NCBI RefSeq assembly: GCF_000350225.1
Contig: NW_005179169.1
Location: forward strand, 170,314 to 230,187
Length of the DNA stretch: 59,874 nt
Direction of reading: 5' to 3'
From: Chondrus crispus
Taxonomy: Eukaryota; Rhodophyta; Florideophyceae; Gigartinales; Gigartinaceae
The translations under genes were made by a program, and so were the position numbers. Shown here piece by piece: positions 1-10,553 of the stretch (its first letter is position 1; each line of letters starts with the position of its first letter). The notes beneath the pieces are model-generated. The model saw only the letters and a program-made list of their open reading frames with translations, was not told where the DNA came from and searched no databases.

Positions 1-720
1 ATGATCTTGGCGAGACCCTGGCACACGTTACGCAACACTCTGCGCCAGTGGACTTTAAAAGAATTGGAAGGACGGAAGCCCCGTCCGCCCTGTCGACTTG
101 AGCGGCGCTCCCTCCACAAACCTCGCCCCCCAACGACTTGCCCGTGCAGCGAGCAAGCCCCGCTCTAGACCCAAGAGTACCCCCTCACCACCCCGCAGGC
201 CCCCGCCCTCCGTCCTCCGTCTGTCATCACGCGCGCGCGCACCGCCCTCCCCCTCTACCCCCTCCGTGTCACGCGCGGCCACGTCCGCTGTGTGCCCGGG
301 GCGCCGTGCTGCGCCGCTTCCAGCTTCCCCGACTCGCATTCTCTGCTGGCGCTCCATCCACGCCGACCGGCTGCGCCCGCGCGGTCGCCGAGCATGCCCG
401 GCGGCATCGCGTTCCACCGCACCCGTCACGGTTTCTCCCTGGCGCACCCCGCCATTGCTGTCGCCTCTTCATACGTCCTCCGCTTTGGGCCTGTCCGCCG
501 CAGAGGCAGCGTCTGGCATGCCCTTCTCCAACGGTAATGCGCGATGGATTTTGTTGAGCGCTGGCAGAAAGACGCTGGCAGGGACGCCACCTCCGTCACT
601 GCCTTACCGCGGGCAAGCCGATGGGGCGTGTACAGTATTGGTACCGCGTCGTGCCCGTGTCGGTGGGTCTGGCCCAAGCGGCCAGCAATGGTCGTCAAGG
701 CAATTCGTGGTATAGTTTAG
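1..720. other. Pyrimidine-rich, GC-rich segment, no gene assigned
   Basis: The top strand is strongly C/T-rich, like the 5' leader of the Hint gene at 7190-7540, so it could be the leader or first-exon region of a gene lying partly outside the window. Several frames are open at once, as expected from base composition, and none gives a recognisable protein. A short frame starting at the ATG at 394 runs to 537 and ends near a possible splice donor, but nothing else supports it. Confidence 0.3.
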
Positions 721-3700
721 TACGAAGACTCACGACCGTTGCCCAACGAGGTGTTTGCGAAGCCTGCGCATAATATCATTGGACGTGGCGCCGCGCATGA
801 ACTTTGGAGCCCCCCCACACATGAATTCGACACCTAAATGTACCAACGGTACCCTTCGGTATGGGTAGCATTTTGCTGTCACCGGTGGGGATGCTCTAAC
901 AAAGTGCAGCTAAAGTTTACACGACAGAAACCAACTGGGCGTCGTGCCGGTTCTGGAAATGTATGCACAGGCCCAGGGGGCCTATGTGCATCGCTGCGCC
1001 ACCAATCTCGCGACGCTGTGGATATGTACTGCTGGCACAAAAGGAGAAATAGTGTTCAAGTGTGACGTCAGCGGCAACAAGACTGCTTTGTCCAAACTCA
1101 TTTCGACCTGAGGTGCGACACAATTTAATCTCTGGAATCAATGATTCCCCTGTTATCTCACAGAATAGCGATGATGACCACTACCGCGCATTGTCGTCTG
1201 CGCTTCTAATTTTTCCAACATGTCAAAAAGTTTCTTTCTCTCACGATGCGGGAACATCTCCCAGACAGGATTATTTGAATTTGATTCTGTGTGTGTGGCT
1301 GCTGTTTATGAATGGTTCCCCATGATTGGAATCCGCTTCCACGATCAAACGCATTACATGGGGGACACTCCACCCTGCAACTGCACAAGCATATGGCTGG
1401 AGGAAGTGCACAGTTTCTGGTGAATACCGTACATAGCGGGCGTTCTTTCTCATAAATCGAAGGGTAAGTACTTGAGGGTGACACTGGCAGCATTTAAAGG
1501 TATATCTTCCTTCTCGAAGGTAGGTAATGTCTCGCACCTTACTGAGATTGAGTCGAGATCTCTAGTACTCACGCCCGGGGCCCTGCATGTCAAAAGTTTC
1601 TGGGTTTTAATGCTAGTTTTGTGGTGCTCCATCCAGATGCTAGCTTATCTCTCCAATGACTCTCTACTGAAATAGACAAACGATTTCCGCCCCAAGAATA
1701 CATTAAATTGCAATGTTCTAAAGTCATTTTGCACATCCTGTCTTTAACGTACTTGCCCTCGACAATAACATAATATGTTACAATATTATTGTAAACCATC
1801 GGTATGACTGTTTTGAAAACACTGAAAAGCCAAGATTCTTCTAGGGTGCGAACGACCAGGTGCTTTTTAAAACTGGCCTTTTGGTTTCAAAGATATCATA
1901 ACAAATCGTTTCAACGTTGCTTGAAAAAGCTTTTTTGCCAGACAGTTGTAAAAAACGACCGGAAAGGACAGGCAGTTGTCTCTAAACTTTATCCTTCCGT
2001 AACGCAGAATTCAAGTACGGCGGCGAGGGTATCTTTTTCTCTGTTGTCGAAAAAGTACAAGTCCAGAAAGAAGAAGTTGAAGGGTAACCTCAAATGGTTA
2101 CCTGAGTTTACTGGTCTTCCAGACACTAAAAGTCTGTACAGTTCAATACCCTTGGTACTGTAGTACTGTACAGGCCCTGTACGCATGAGGAAGCCGCTGA
2201 GAGAGCCGCATAGTTGGTCAATAAATGCATTTTTGGAATTGAATAAAGTATAATAACGATGAAATGGTTTCGACTTTGAGAGGAAAGTATGGAGAGGGGA
2301 CTCTTCGCAAATGTTTTGTACTTGTTGCCGCAAGCTTCAGCCCTTTTCTACTCTGGAACTGCGGTTTCCGGTTCATTTTAACGAACTGCATGTGTGTGAA
2401 TTCCGAGCAACGGTGCTGCTGCTTATCATGAAGAATTGAGGGGGGTGATCGCACAGTCTCAAGAGCTCTTGAGAGCTTACCTGTAAGCTCATTTTCTCTA
2501 TGGTCCCTGCCAGACCAATTGAAGTTCTCTGCAAGTTGGCACGGTAGAGTGTAGTGAGGAGTACTCACTGAGGACTTGCAACAGTTGACTGTACTATTAC
2601 CGCAAAATGGACGAGCACCACGAGGTATCGTACCATACAAGCGGTATACGTGATATTGGCCGGTGTGCGGTAGATGTCAGTATGTGAACAGTGGTCCACT
2701 CCTTTTTACTCTTAATGCCAGGCTATTCTCGTGCATCACAACAGAAACATGACCATTTTCCAGACCACAGGAAAATGCCGCAGAGCTGGATTGAGAAAGG
2801 GTTGGAGTGATCGACATTTCGCAACTTGTCATATCTGAAACAGCTCATGGTGGCATATCCGTTGTGCCTGGCATCATGTGAATTCGGTTGAAGTGGGGAC
2901 AGAATTTCGCGCCATTTCGTCAAGGAGGAAAGAGGCGAGAGTACGACAGAGTTCGACCAAGTTTGCCAGAGATAGTTTGCCTTGTTCAAAGGGTACCGTA
3001 CCCTCCAAAGCAGCTTTGATAGTATCGAGCAACTTCTTGAACGGTTCAACTGCAAGTGTACAATAGATGTAGTTTTGTTTTGTCAATGTTCTGATAGTCA
3101 CCTGCAGATTTTGCAAGAAGCCTTTTGTGAAACAAACATTCTGAATACCTTTTAGGCCTTCCTGAGAATTTTTTAACATCATGTTTCAACACACCGTAGA
3201 CACACGAAGAGGCAGGCAATCGATCTTGCAGGGGTGCTATGGTACAGTACGTGAGAGTGCAAGAAGCCATACTAGTCATGTGACTCCTATATAAATGGTG
3301 ACGATAGACCAAGCGCAGATTGTACCGGCATCTCCAATTTGCTCTGCAGACCTTCTCATGAGCGCAGGGCGAGATATAGGGATGCAGTAAGGCACTGGGG
3401 TTCATGCCTTGCTGCATCCATATTTGCCGGTATTGAGTACCGAGAGAGCTTGCGGAGCTCGTGTCTGTGAAAGAGGTGGTACTTAACGACCTCGAGGTGT
3501 TCGCTGTCATTTTTAGTAGCCGCATCGGATTATGTCGGAAGGTGGGGGTGGTTCCTACGACTGATTACGAACATAAATGAGATGCATGTACTGTACGACA
3601 AACTAAAAATTCAGGGAGGCCTATCGCGGAGTCAAAGGTTCGCAGGCACAGAGGCTCGTGACGTCGCTCTTGCCCCTCATTCCGTGCTGTACTACAGTAC

Positions 3701-6700
3701 TGTATCGTTACACTGTACCCAACGGCAAAGGAGAATCCACGTTGGCCCCGGACTTGTTGTAAAGTACACCTTAAGACATAAAATGAAAGAAGTGAAAGGA
3801 GTACTGTAGCGAAGACCGAACGATAGAAGAGAATTTGTTGCTGCCGTTGCGAAAGTGGGAGGTACAGGAACTGGGAGGTACAGTAGAATAGTGTCCCGTC
3901 CTCGATGTGTGCGTACGGCAACCGTGAAACCTGTCATCTCGTAGGACCGTGAATGTGCGCTTAACTGTGTATATGAAGTGCAGACTGAGTAGGAGGGTGG
4001 GGAGGAGATGGAGCACGTATGATCAGGGACGTCGGAATACTGTATTGGCCAATTGGCAAAACGGTCACAACGAACCAGCCAGCAATGTGAACAGTATGAT
4101 AGGGATCCAGCACGATGTCACATCTATGGATAGCTCTGTAATGACAAGGCGCCGTGATAAGTGCGTGAGATTTATGATAATCATAATGGCGGGAAACGTT
4201 GATTGGTTGAGAACCATCATAGGTGGCCACGTATGAGAGCGCATGGGGGTAAAGAACACAGATGGTTTCTAGAATGCTCCTTTTCTTTCCGGTTTGTGGC
4301 CGGTCTTGGGGGTACAATACTGTACAGAATGAAGCAATAGTTGTCCAATTGATTTTCCAAATAAGGAAAGTGGTGAAGGCCCAATTCTACGAGGATGCCA
4401 AGTTTTGGAAGATGCACCAAGGTAGATTTGTATCAAAAAGTTGGATCTCGTTCTTCGTGAAGATAGATCTATACACAGATATATAACTTTGTTTCAGCTT
4501 TCTGCCTTGCTCCAATTGGGATCTAGATGTGCACGTGTGTGCAGCTTGCCTGAGATCAATTTTTTGACTCAACGACTCACGAATCCTGAGACCCAGATCA
4601 GCCTTGTGTATGATAGTACAGTATCTATGTGTATTTGATGGGGCAGAGTGGTAGCGTTTGAACACGATTCTCCACTGTGGTTGGCTAAACGGCATTGCGG
4701 AGAATGCAGAGAACGGTCTCAATTGTTTTGATTTTGATAAGGGAGGGGTGCAGTATGACGTGAACGTGACATGCGAGTGTGACTGGGAGGCGACGCTTGC
4801 GGGCGGAAGTACAGTAACTGTCGTTTATGCTTTTTGCGTGCTACTGTACAGTACCCAAGGGTACAATAGCAAGCATGTAAGGAAGAGAAAAGACGAAGAG
4901 CCCCCCAGAGGAGTAAACAAAGTCTGAAATGTTGACAATTTCTGTGTGCACGACTGTTGCCTTGGGACGCAAGGAATACTTCTCCTACGGCAATCTTGCA
5001 GGATTTCTGTGGAAGGAGCCAACAAAGTTTCCTGCTAAATAAGCCGCAACTGTGCCCCCTGTCCGGCACAGGTGCGAGCACTGTGCAAGTGCTGCCGGTC
5101 GGTTGGGCGGATCCGTGCTGTACACAATATGTTGAAGCGTGGAGAAAAGTGAGAGCACTGTGGGAAATATTCGGGGCTGAATTGAGAGCGTGGCAGAATG
5201 AGGGTTAAAGGGTCGCTTCATGCATGTGAGGAATCTTGTTGAACTTCGTTGTTCAGTACATATTGTCGTAACTGTATCAATGGCGACCGGAATAGTGATG
5301 GTTTACATTGGTGAGCCTCGGTGTTCTGAGTTGAAAAATGAAAAAAAGTTAAAAAAAGAACCGCCTACGCTTGGCAGAAGAGGTGTTGAGGGGCCAAATC
5401 ATGCAGATCTGATGCGTGACATTGGTTCTGTGAAGAGGTGTGGACGACTAGTGCTAGCCTGCTAGCAGGCCAAGACAGCCGAAGTCCTCAAATAATGAAA
5501 ATTTCAATATCTAAAAAAAACATCTGTAATGAGGGACCGCATGTGGTGTCCAAGTGGCAGAGGGCACTGGAAAATTATGATGCTCCAGAGGGGTTTGTTT
5601 GCTATCGCATGTAAAAAGGTTTCAGAAAACGAGTTTTCACCGTCATCTTGACAGCGTAGAGGGCTCTATTTCTTCGATATTTAGGGCGGAAGGGTGGAAG
5701 GCAGCGGGGTTTGCGGCAGAACAGCACGGTACAGTATTGTACGACAGACATTTCGTACAGCTCGCATAATGATGCGGGAATGCCGCAAATACAGTATAGG
5801 GCGCCAGGTTTTCCATCCGTTGCGCCTCGACGCTGCGAAATGTGAGTTGATTGGGAGGAGGGGGGGGGGGAAGGGCGTGCCCACGCATTGTTGCTGGTGA
5901 CGATGGACGCGGAAGACCTGCCGACTCGCTGTGACGGGCACGTCACGCAGATATCATCCTCGATGCTTCTCCAGATTCTGACCACACATGGCGGGCCGGA
6001 GGTGCGGTCACTTTATCTCTTTCTCCACAATCGGGTCGTCAGTGCACCCTCTTCGCTCGGCCGCTGCAGAAGGGGCTGTAGGCCACCGCGATACGGTATT
6101 GTACCGCTGCTTGTACCGCTGCGGAACCGGTACACTAGTGGATCGCACGGCAATTAAGGCCGTTTTTGTATTTTTTTTGTTTTTTGAACAGCTCAGCGCT
6201 GAAACAGCTTGCATAACTTGGGGCCTTCTGTTGCCGAACACAGGTGTGTGTTCTTTCGGGGTGTCCCCAGCAGCGGGCAGCAGCTCAGTAGCGTGACTCA
6301 CAACCCTTCGAAGGGCAACCTGGAGATATCATTGGCACGTACAGTACAAGCTGTTTGGAAGAATAAGTATAATTTTCGATGTTTTAGGGGTGGGCGGAAC
6401 GCGTGCGTCCAAGGCCACCAACAGGTTACCCGGGGTTGGTGTTTCCGAGGCTGGCGAAGGCGATCCGAAAAGGTTTTATATACGGATTGCTGATGATGAG
6501 GTCATGATGATTGAAGAATAATATAACGGTAAGCTTGGATGGTCTACCGGGGTGAAAGAATACTGTAGTGCAATAAGGATGGGTGATTGGACGTCGCTTG
6601 AGTGCAAATATCATTTCGTAACGGTTTTACAGCAGGCCAGCGTTGGGGCACTCCAGGAAATGGCGAAGGGAGTCGAGGTTCTTTTGTGCAGCTAATTAAA

Positions 6701-7140
6701 ATCCCCACAGAATTGCCTGGCGCTGTGCTGCACAGGAAGAATAATTGGGATGGAGTCTTCGCTGCCAGTGTTCTGCTAAAGCGGTGTGGTTACAGCGAGT
6801 TGTGGGAGTGCAGCGGTGCGCTGCAGTGGACTACACTACACGTAAGGGTGAAGAGGGCATTTGGTGTACAGTAAGCTTGAGTATGTACGTACAAGCTGTA
6901 CTTTACTGTACAGGACAATGCTGAAGTGGTCGCCGCTGCGGTGAGAGGTCGGCTGCGGAGAACAATGAACGTAGAGATAAGCGCGGAGAGAAAGAAGAAA
7001 AGGATTGATTTAATACACGAGTGGGTAGAGACCCCTTTTACTGTACGTTGCGCTGGTGGTAACAGGGGTATTAAGTAGCGAGCACGTGGATGCAGGGGAA
7101 GCGAAAAGGACGGCGGCGAGCGTGACGGGTGCCCACAAGA
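721..7140. other. Gene-poor intergenic tract rich in TACTGTA/TACAGTA
   Basis: I recognise no protein, RNA gene or mobile element here; the open frames are short and overlap on both strands. What stands out is the 7-mer TACTGTA and its reverse complement TACAGTA. I counted 22 occurrences by eye, starting at 631, 2156, 2164, 3243, 3589, 3693, 3698, 3802, 3879, 4038, 4318, 4617, 4810, 4842, 4847, 5730, 5790, 6340, 6561, 6867, 6904 and 7039. Often a G precedes or a C follows it (GTACTGTAC, GTACAGTAC), and some copies overlap tail to tail. Confidence 0.6.
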
Positions 7141-7147
7141 GTTGATC

Positions 7148-7162
7148 GGGGGGGGGGGGGGG
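7148..7162 (+). repeat. Poly-G run of 15
   Basis: An uninterrupted run of 15 G lies about 380 bp upstream of the Hint gene ATG. It is a simple homopolymer, likely length-variable and error-prone in assembly. Confidence 0.9.
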
Positions 7163-7396
7163 TAGCCCAGCCCGTGACGGGTTTGGCAGGTTGTTAACGG
7201 AGACCTCTTGCGCGCTTGAGATCCGTCCATCCACCGCGGTCGCCCCGTCGCCTTACATCTCGAGTCGTCACCCGCCCGTTTCAAACCCCTTTTTGGGAAA
7301 AAACTGCTTCCAGCCCCTCTTTTCACTCTCGCAGGTCACCCCACCTCCTTTTTCCACCTTTCGCACCGCCTCGCCTCTCGTGCTGCCAAACTTCTG

Positions 7397-7406
7397 CTAT
7401 TTATAC
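7397..7406 (+). promoter_or_regulatory. Possible TATA element upstream of Hint gene
   Basis: TATTTATA lies about 140 bp before the ATG at 7543, inside a long C/T-rich tract (about 7190-7540). Position and motif fit a core promoter followed by a pyrimidine-rich leader. This rests on sequence resemblance only; no transcript start is visible. Confidence 0.3.
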
Positions 7407-7542
7407 AGCCCGTCCCTCCCACCTCTCGCAGCCCCTACCCCACACCAGATCGAGTGCGTCTTTCCTTTTGCCTCCAGGTGCTCCCCCCCTACTTTCCCTT
7501 CCTTTTCCTGAACTTTCTCCGAACTCTCCGATCCCTCTCCCC

Positions 7543-8928
7543 ATGGCGCGCATCGCCCTTCTCGCGCTTGCGCTCGTCGCTTACGCTTCGGCGAGCTTCG
7601 TCCCCGTTGTTCGCCAGCCCGTCGCTCTCAGTGATGTTATTGGCACCTTCCGAAGAATTCTTCCCTCTTCTCTCGCTGGCCCGGAATGCCCCCTCCAGAT
7701 CTCGCATAATGAGACTGTCGCCGAAGGCGCCGAGGGCGGCACCCTCTCCCATGATGTCATGACGATCAACGGGAACGACTGCAACGATGGTGGTGAGATG
7801 ACTATCTTCTCGGACGCCGCCGCTCTCATGAGCGAAATCGATGATGAGCAGACGAAGAGGTTCCTCGAAGATTTCGAGCGTACTGGTGTCGAGTTCATCT
7901 ACGGCCTGGAGAAGGAGGGTCGCAACTGTGGACGTGGAGCAAGGGTTTTTCTCAAGCCTCAGACTGTTGTCCTCATCTTCAACCCGGAGAATGTCGTGTC
8001 CCCAGTTGGCGATGTCTTCCGACCTGGCAAGGTTTACATGGTTGTCATCGAACCGGAGACAGTCGGCGGCATCTGCTCGTACGAGCAGCGTAAAGCTGGT
8101 CCTGGTCCTGGTCCTGGTCCCGGTCCCGGACCAGGTCCGGTCAGCGAGAGTCCCGAAGTTGTACCAGTGCCCAGCGAGTCTCCCGAACCTGACAATAATG
8201 GTGGCGGCAACAGGCCCCCTGGCGGCCCTGGCATCGGCACCGACGCCGAACCTGCCGAGAGTGCCGGACCAGTTCTTGTTCCGGACAGCGGGAGTCCCGA
8301 ACCTCCAATCGACATTGAACTTGCCGATGCCTCAGGAAGTCCTGAGCCTTCGGCCAGTGATGAAGATGATGATGACGACGATGATGATAGCGTCTGCTTC
8401 CCTGCAGACGCTTCTGTCGAACTCGAAAATGGATCTTTCAAAACCATGGCACAGGTTGAACTCGGTGACAGGGTGAAGGTCGCCGATGGATCATTCTCCG
8501 ACGTGTTCATGTTCACGCACAAGGATGCTTCCGCTGTCCACGACTTCGTTCGTATCTCAACTCGATCGGGTGCTTCCCTCTCGGCTACGCGTGGTCATTA
8601 CATCTACATTAACAATGCTTTCGCCGCAGCCGGTTCCGCGAAGGTTGGTGATACCTTGGAGCTTGGAGATGGTTCAAAGACTCTTGTGAGCAACGTTGGC
8701 ATTGTGAAGGGCACGGGTCTCTTCAACCCGCAGACCGTGCATGGAGATATTATTGTGAACTCTGTTCGCGCATCCACCTTTACGCGAACGATCGAGCCGT
8801 CTGCCGCCCAAGCTATGTTGGCGCCTCTCCGCATGCTGTACGACACTTTCGGTATTTCAACTGCGTTCCTGAACAACGGAGCGGACAGTATCGCTTCGGT
8901 TCTTCCTAAGGGCCAGGTTGCCTTGTAA
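7543..8928 (+). CDS. Secreted protein with C-terminal hedgehog/intein (Hint) self-processing domain
   Basis: This is a 461-residue protein from one uninterrupted exon. I place the start at ATG 7543, not further upstream in the open frame, because it opens a clear signal peptide (hydrophobic core at about residues 4-18, ending ASAS). Residues 20-180 form a small domain with four cysteines (PEC, NDC, RNC, GIC) that I do not recognise. Then come a Gly-Pro run (about 188-200), a linker rich in Ser-Pro-Glu, and an unbroken eight-Asp tract just before Cys285. From Cys285 to the end is a Hint domain: CFPADASV with an embedded nucleophile Cys, the T-x-x-H motif (Thr349, His352), and a late block GDIIVNSVRAST. 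In Hedgehog proteins Hint performs an N-to-S acyl shift that releases the N-terminal part; here that is inferred. Nothing suggests a C-terminal extein, so it is hog-like rather than an intein. The release mechanism and the ligand-like role of the N-terminal domain are unproven. Confidence 0.88.
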   Translation: MARIALLALALVAYASASFVPVVRQPVALSDVIGTFRRILPSSLAGPECPLQISHNETVAEGAEGGTLSHDVMTINGNDCNDGGEMTIFSDAAALMSEIDDEQTKRFLEDFERTGVEFIYGLEKEGRNCGRGARVFLKPQTVVLIFNPENVVSPVGDVFRPGKVYMVVIEPETVGGICSYEQRKAGPGPGPGPGPGPGPVSESPEVVPVPSESPEPDNNGGGNRPPGGPGIGTDAEPAESAGPVLVPDSGSPEPPIDIELADASGSPEPSASDEDDDDDDDDSVCFPADASVELENGSFKTMAQVELGDRVKVADGSFSDVFMFTHKDASAVHDFVRISTRSGASLSATRGHYIYINNAFAAAGSAKVGDTLELGDGSKTLVSNVGIVKGTGLFNPQTVHGDIIVNSVRASTFTRTIEPSAAQAMLAPLRMLYDTFGISTAFLNNGADSIASVLPKGQVAL

Positions 8929-9726
8929 GATTGAAATGGCATTTTAGGAGACTTGGACAGCAATTTCGGCGGTCCACATGCCATCTGTGACAGGCCAAAG
9001 GGTGAGCTTCTCGCCTGTGGGCGCTCCTTTTTAATCCCCTTGCACATTTCTGTGTAAACGGGCGAGGAACACGTCTCCTTGCTTTATGATTATGCGATTT
9101 CCAGTATTATGGGGTAGTCCGCGGTAGTAATGAAAGCACAGTATGTCTGCGTTTTTCGGACGCGAACATTGGTAAATATATTATTGGTGTGACCAGCCCA
9201 AAAAACCTAAGAAAAGCCGGCACCCATTTTGCAGGAACCGGGGAATTGCTTCCTTCCCTTCGCATTTGCATGCAGCGGCATCCAATTTGCCAAAATCCCG
9301 GATTCGAGCCTCAGAATTGCGCCTTCATTCATTATCCAGTATCGAGTTTCTGCGCGAGTTTCTGCGCGATCCTGCGCGCTCCAGCACCCGTCCAGGCACC
9401 CGCGCAGGAGGTGTGCGGCCGCCACTCACACTTACTCGCGCTTACAGCGTCGCGCCACACCGGCGGCGTAAAACGCGGCGGGGGGATTAGGGGAGTAGGG
9501 CGTGACGGCGCGCATGGAACGAGTGACGCGGCGATACGTGTCCCCAGATGGGCGCCCGTCGCTTCTCTCGCTGTCCGCCGCCGCTCTGCTACTGGTGGGT
9601 TATGAGCGCAGGCGGCGCCCGCGGCTGGAGGCGGGAAAGTGTTGTGCATAGTACTACACGTACTGTTGTACTGTGCTTGTCGCGCGATCGAGATCAGGGA
9701 TATGCAATCTGGATGCACCGCCGCTC

Positions 9727-9843
9727 CCCTTTTCCTTTTCCTACATTTAGGGGGCGGATTAGGGGATTAGGGGGATTAGCCACCAAAATGCGCCTGATCG
9801 CCCCCCTAAACGCAAAATCTCCCTTTTCCTTTTCCTACATTTA
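9727..9843 (+). repeat. 23-bp direct repeat flanking a G-rich block
   Basis: An identical 23-bp C/T-rich word (beginning CCCTTTTCC, ending TACATTTA) occurs at 9727-9749 and 9821-9843. The first copy is followed at once by the G-rich block 9750-9774 and the second is preceded by a complementary C-rich block, so the segment could fold back on itself. Confidence 0.8.
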
Positions 9844-9920
9844 AGTTCCCCCGCGCTCTGTCGCTAGACGATCGAGGGGGGCAGGCAGAGAGGAACAAAC
9901 AACAGTAAACGCGCTTTATG

Positions 9921-9950
9921 CCGCTTTCTGCCGCTTTCTGCCGCTTTCTG
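9921..9950 (+). repeat. 10-bp tandem repeat, three perfect copies
   Basis: CCGCTTTCTG is repeated three times without change; a diverged copy precedes it. This is a small minisatellite seed. Confidence 0.9.
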
Positions 9951-10052
9951 TTATCCACTCGCACACCCTTATCCTTTCCACCCACACCGTAACCTCTCGC
10001 GAGAGTTAAGAGTCTCTCGATACGGTGTGAGGCCGCGATTTCATTAAATCAT

Positions 10053-10080
10053 GTTTTTGCGCGCAATTGCGCGCAAAAAC
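10053..10080. repeat. 28-bp perfect palindrome
   Basis: The 14-base arm GTTTTTGCGCGCAA is followed directly by its exact reverse complement, with no spacer. It lies about 470 bp beyond the stop of the mannosylglycerate synthase gene on that gene's downstream side. Confidence 0.9.
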
Positions 10081-10553
10081 TGCCAGATAATGCTGCAAAA
10101 TGAAAAAGTCACCACTTCGGCCTTCTTCAAGTGACCCACCGATAATCGCGATCAACCATCCAAATCGAGATCCCCCATGCCTTCCTAGGGTCCCTGTAGC
10201 CCATCTCCATCATGGAGATGTAACGTGTAAGTCGTGGCTACCATTGTCTAAAGTCGTTTCTCCATGAAGAATCATGAAGTTTCTTAGTTTCTGCATGAAT
10301 AAACAAGCAAAAAGCAAAAATGAAAAAACAACCCGAAATCGCGGGTGTGAGGCTACTTAGCGCACTTCAGCGACAGAAAGACACGCCGGAACAGCGGAAC
10401 AGATGTCACGGGAGCACCGGATACGTGATGTACTGTATTCCGCCGCCGTCTGACACTGTCTGACAGTGTGCTACTCCTACTCCCTTACAGATGCGTTTAC
10501 AGATACTCTTACAGATACGATACGCTTACAGAGCCCCTACCTCTCGACTTGCA

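Larger units (their letters stand above)
8929..10553. other. Intergenic region with short repeats, G-rich tracts and a palindrome
   Basis: No gene is recognised between the Hint gene and the convergent mannosylglycerate synthase gene. The tract contains the G-rich ATTAGGGG runs, a 23-bp direct repeat, a 10-bp tandem repeat and a 28-bp palindrome, listed separately. Open frames here are short and their products look random. Confidence 0.6.

Noticed and set aside
98..715. 205-codon open frame, proline- and arginine-rich
   Set aside because: Two other frames on the same strand and frames on the opposite strand are open over the same region, as expected from C/T-rich DNA. The product is low-complexity with no recognisable domain.
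3046..3525. 159-codon minus-strand frame in the left intergenic tract
   Set aside because: It is the longest frame there, but it has no recognisable domain, an odd composition and no promoter or polyadenylation signal that I can support.
8395..8928. Hint domain considered as an intein
   Set aside because: The domain runs to the protein's C-terminus with no C-extein and no terminal His-Asn plus nucleophile; there is no homing endonuclease insert. A hedgehog-type Hint fits better.
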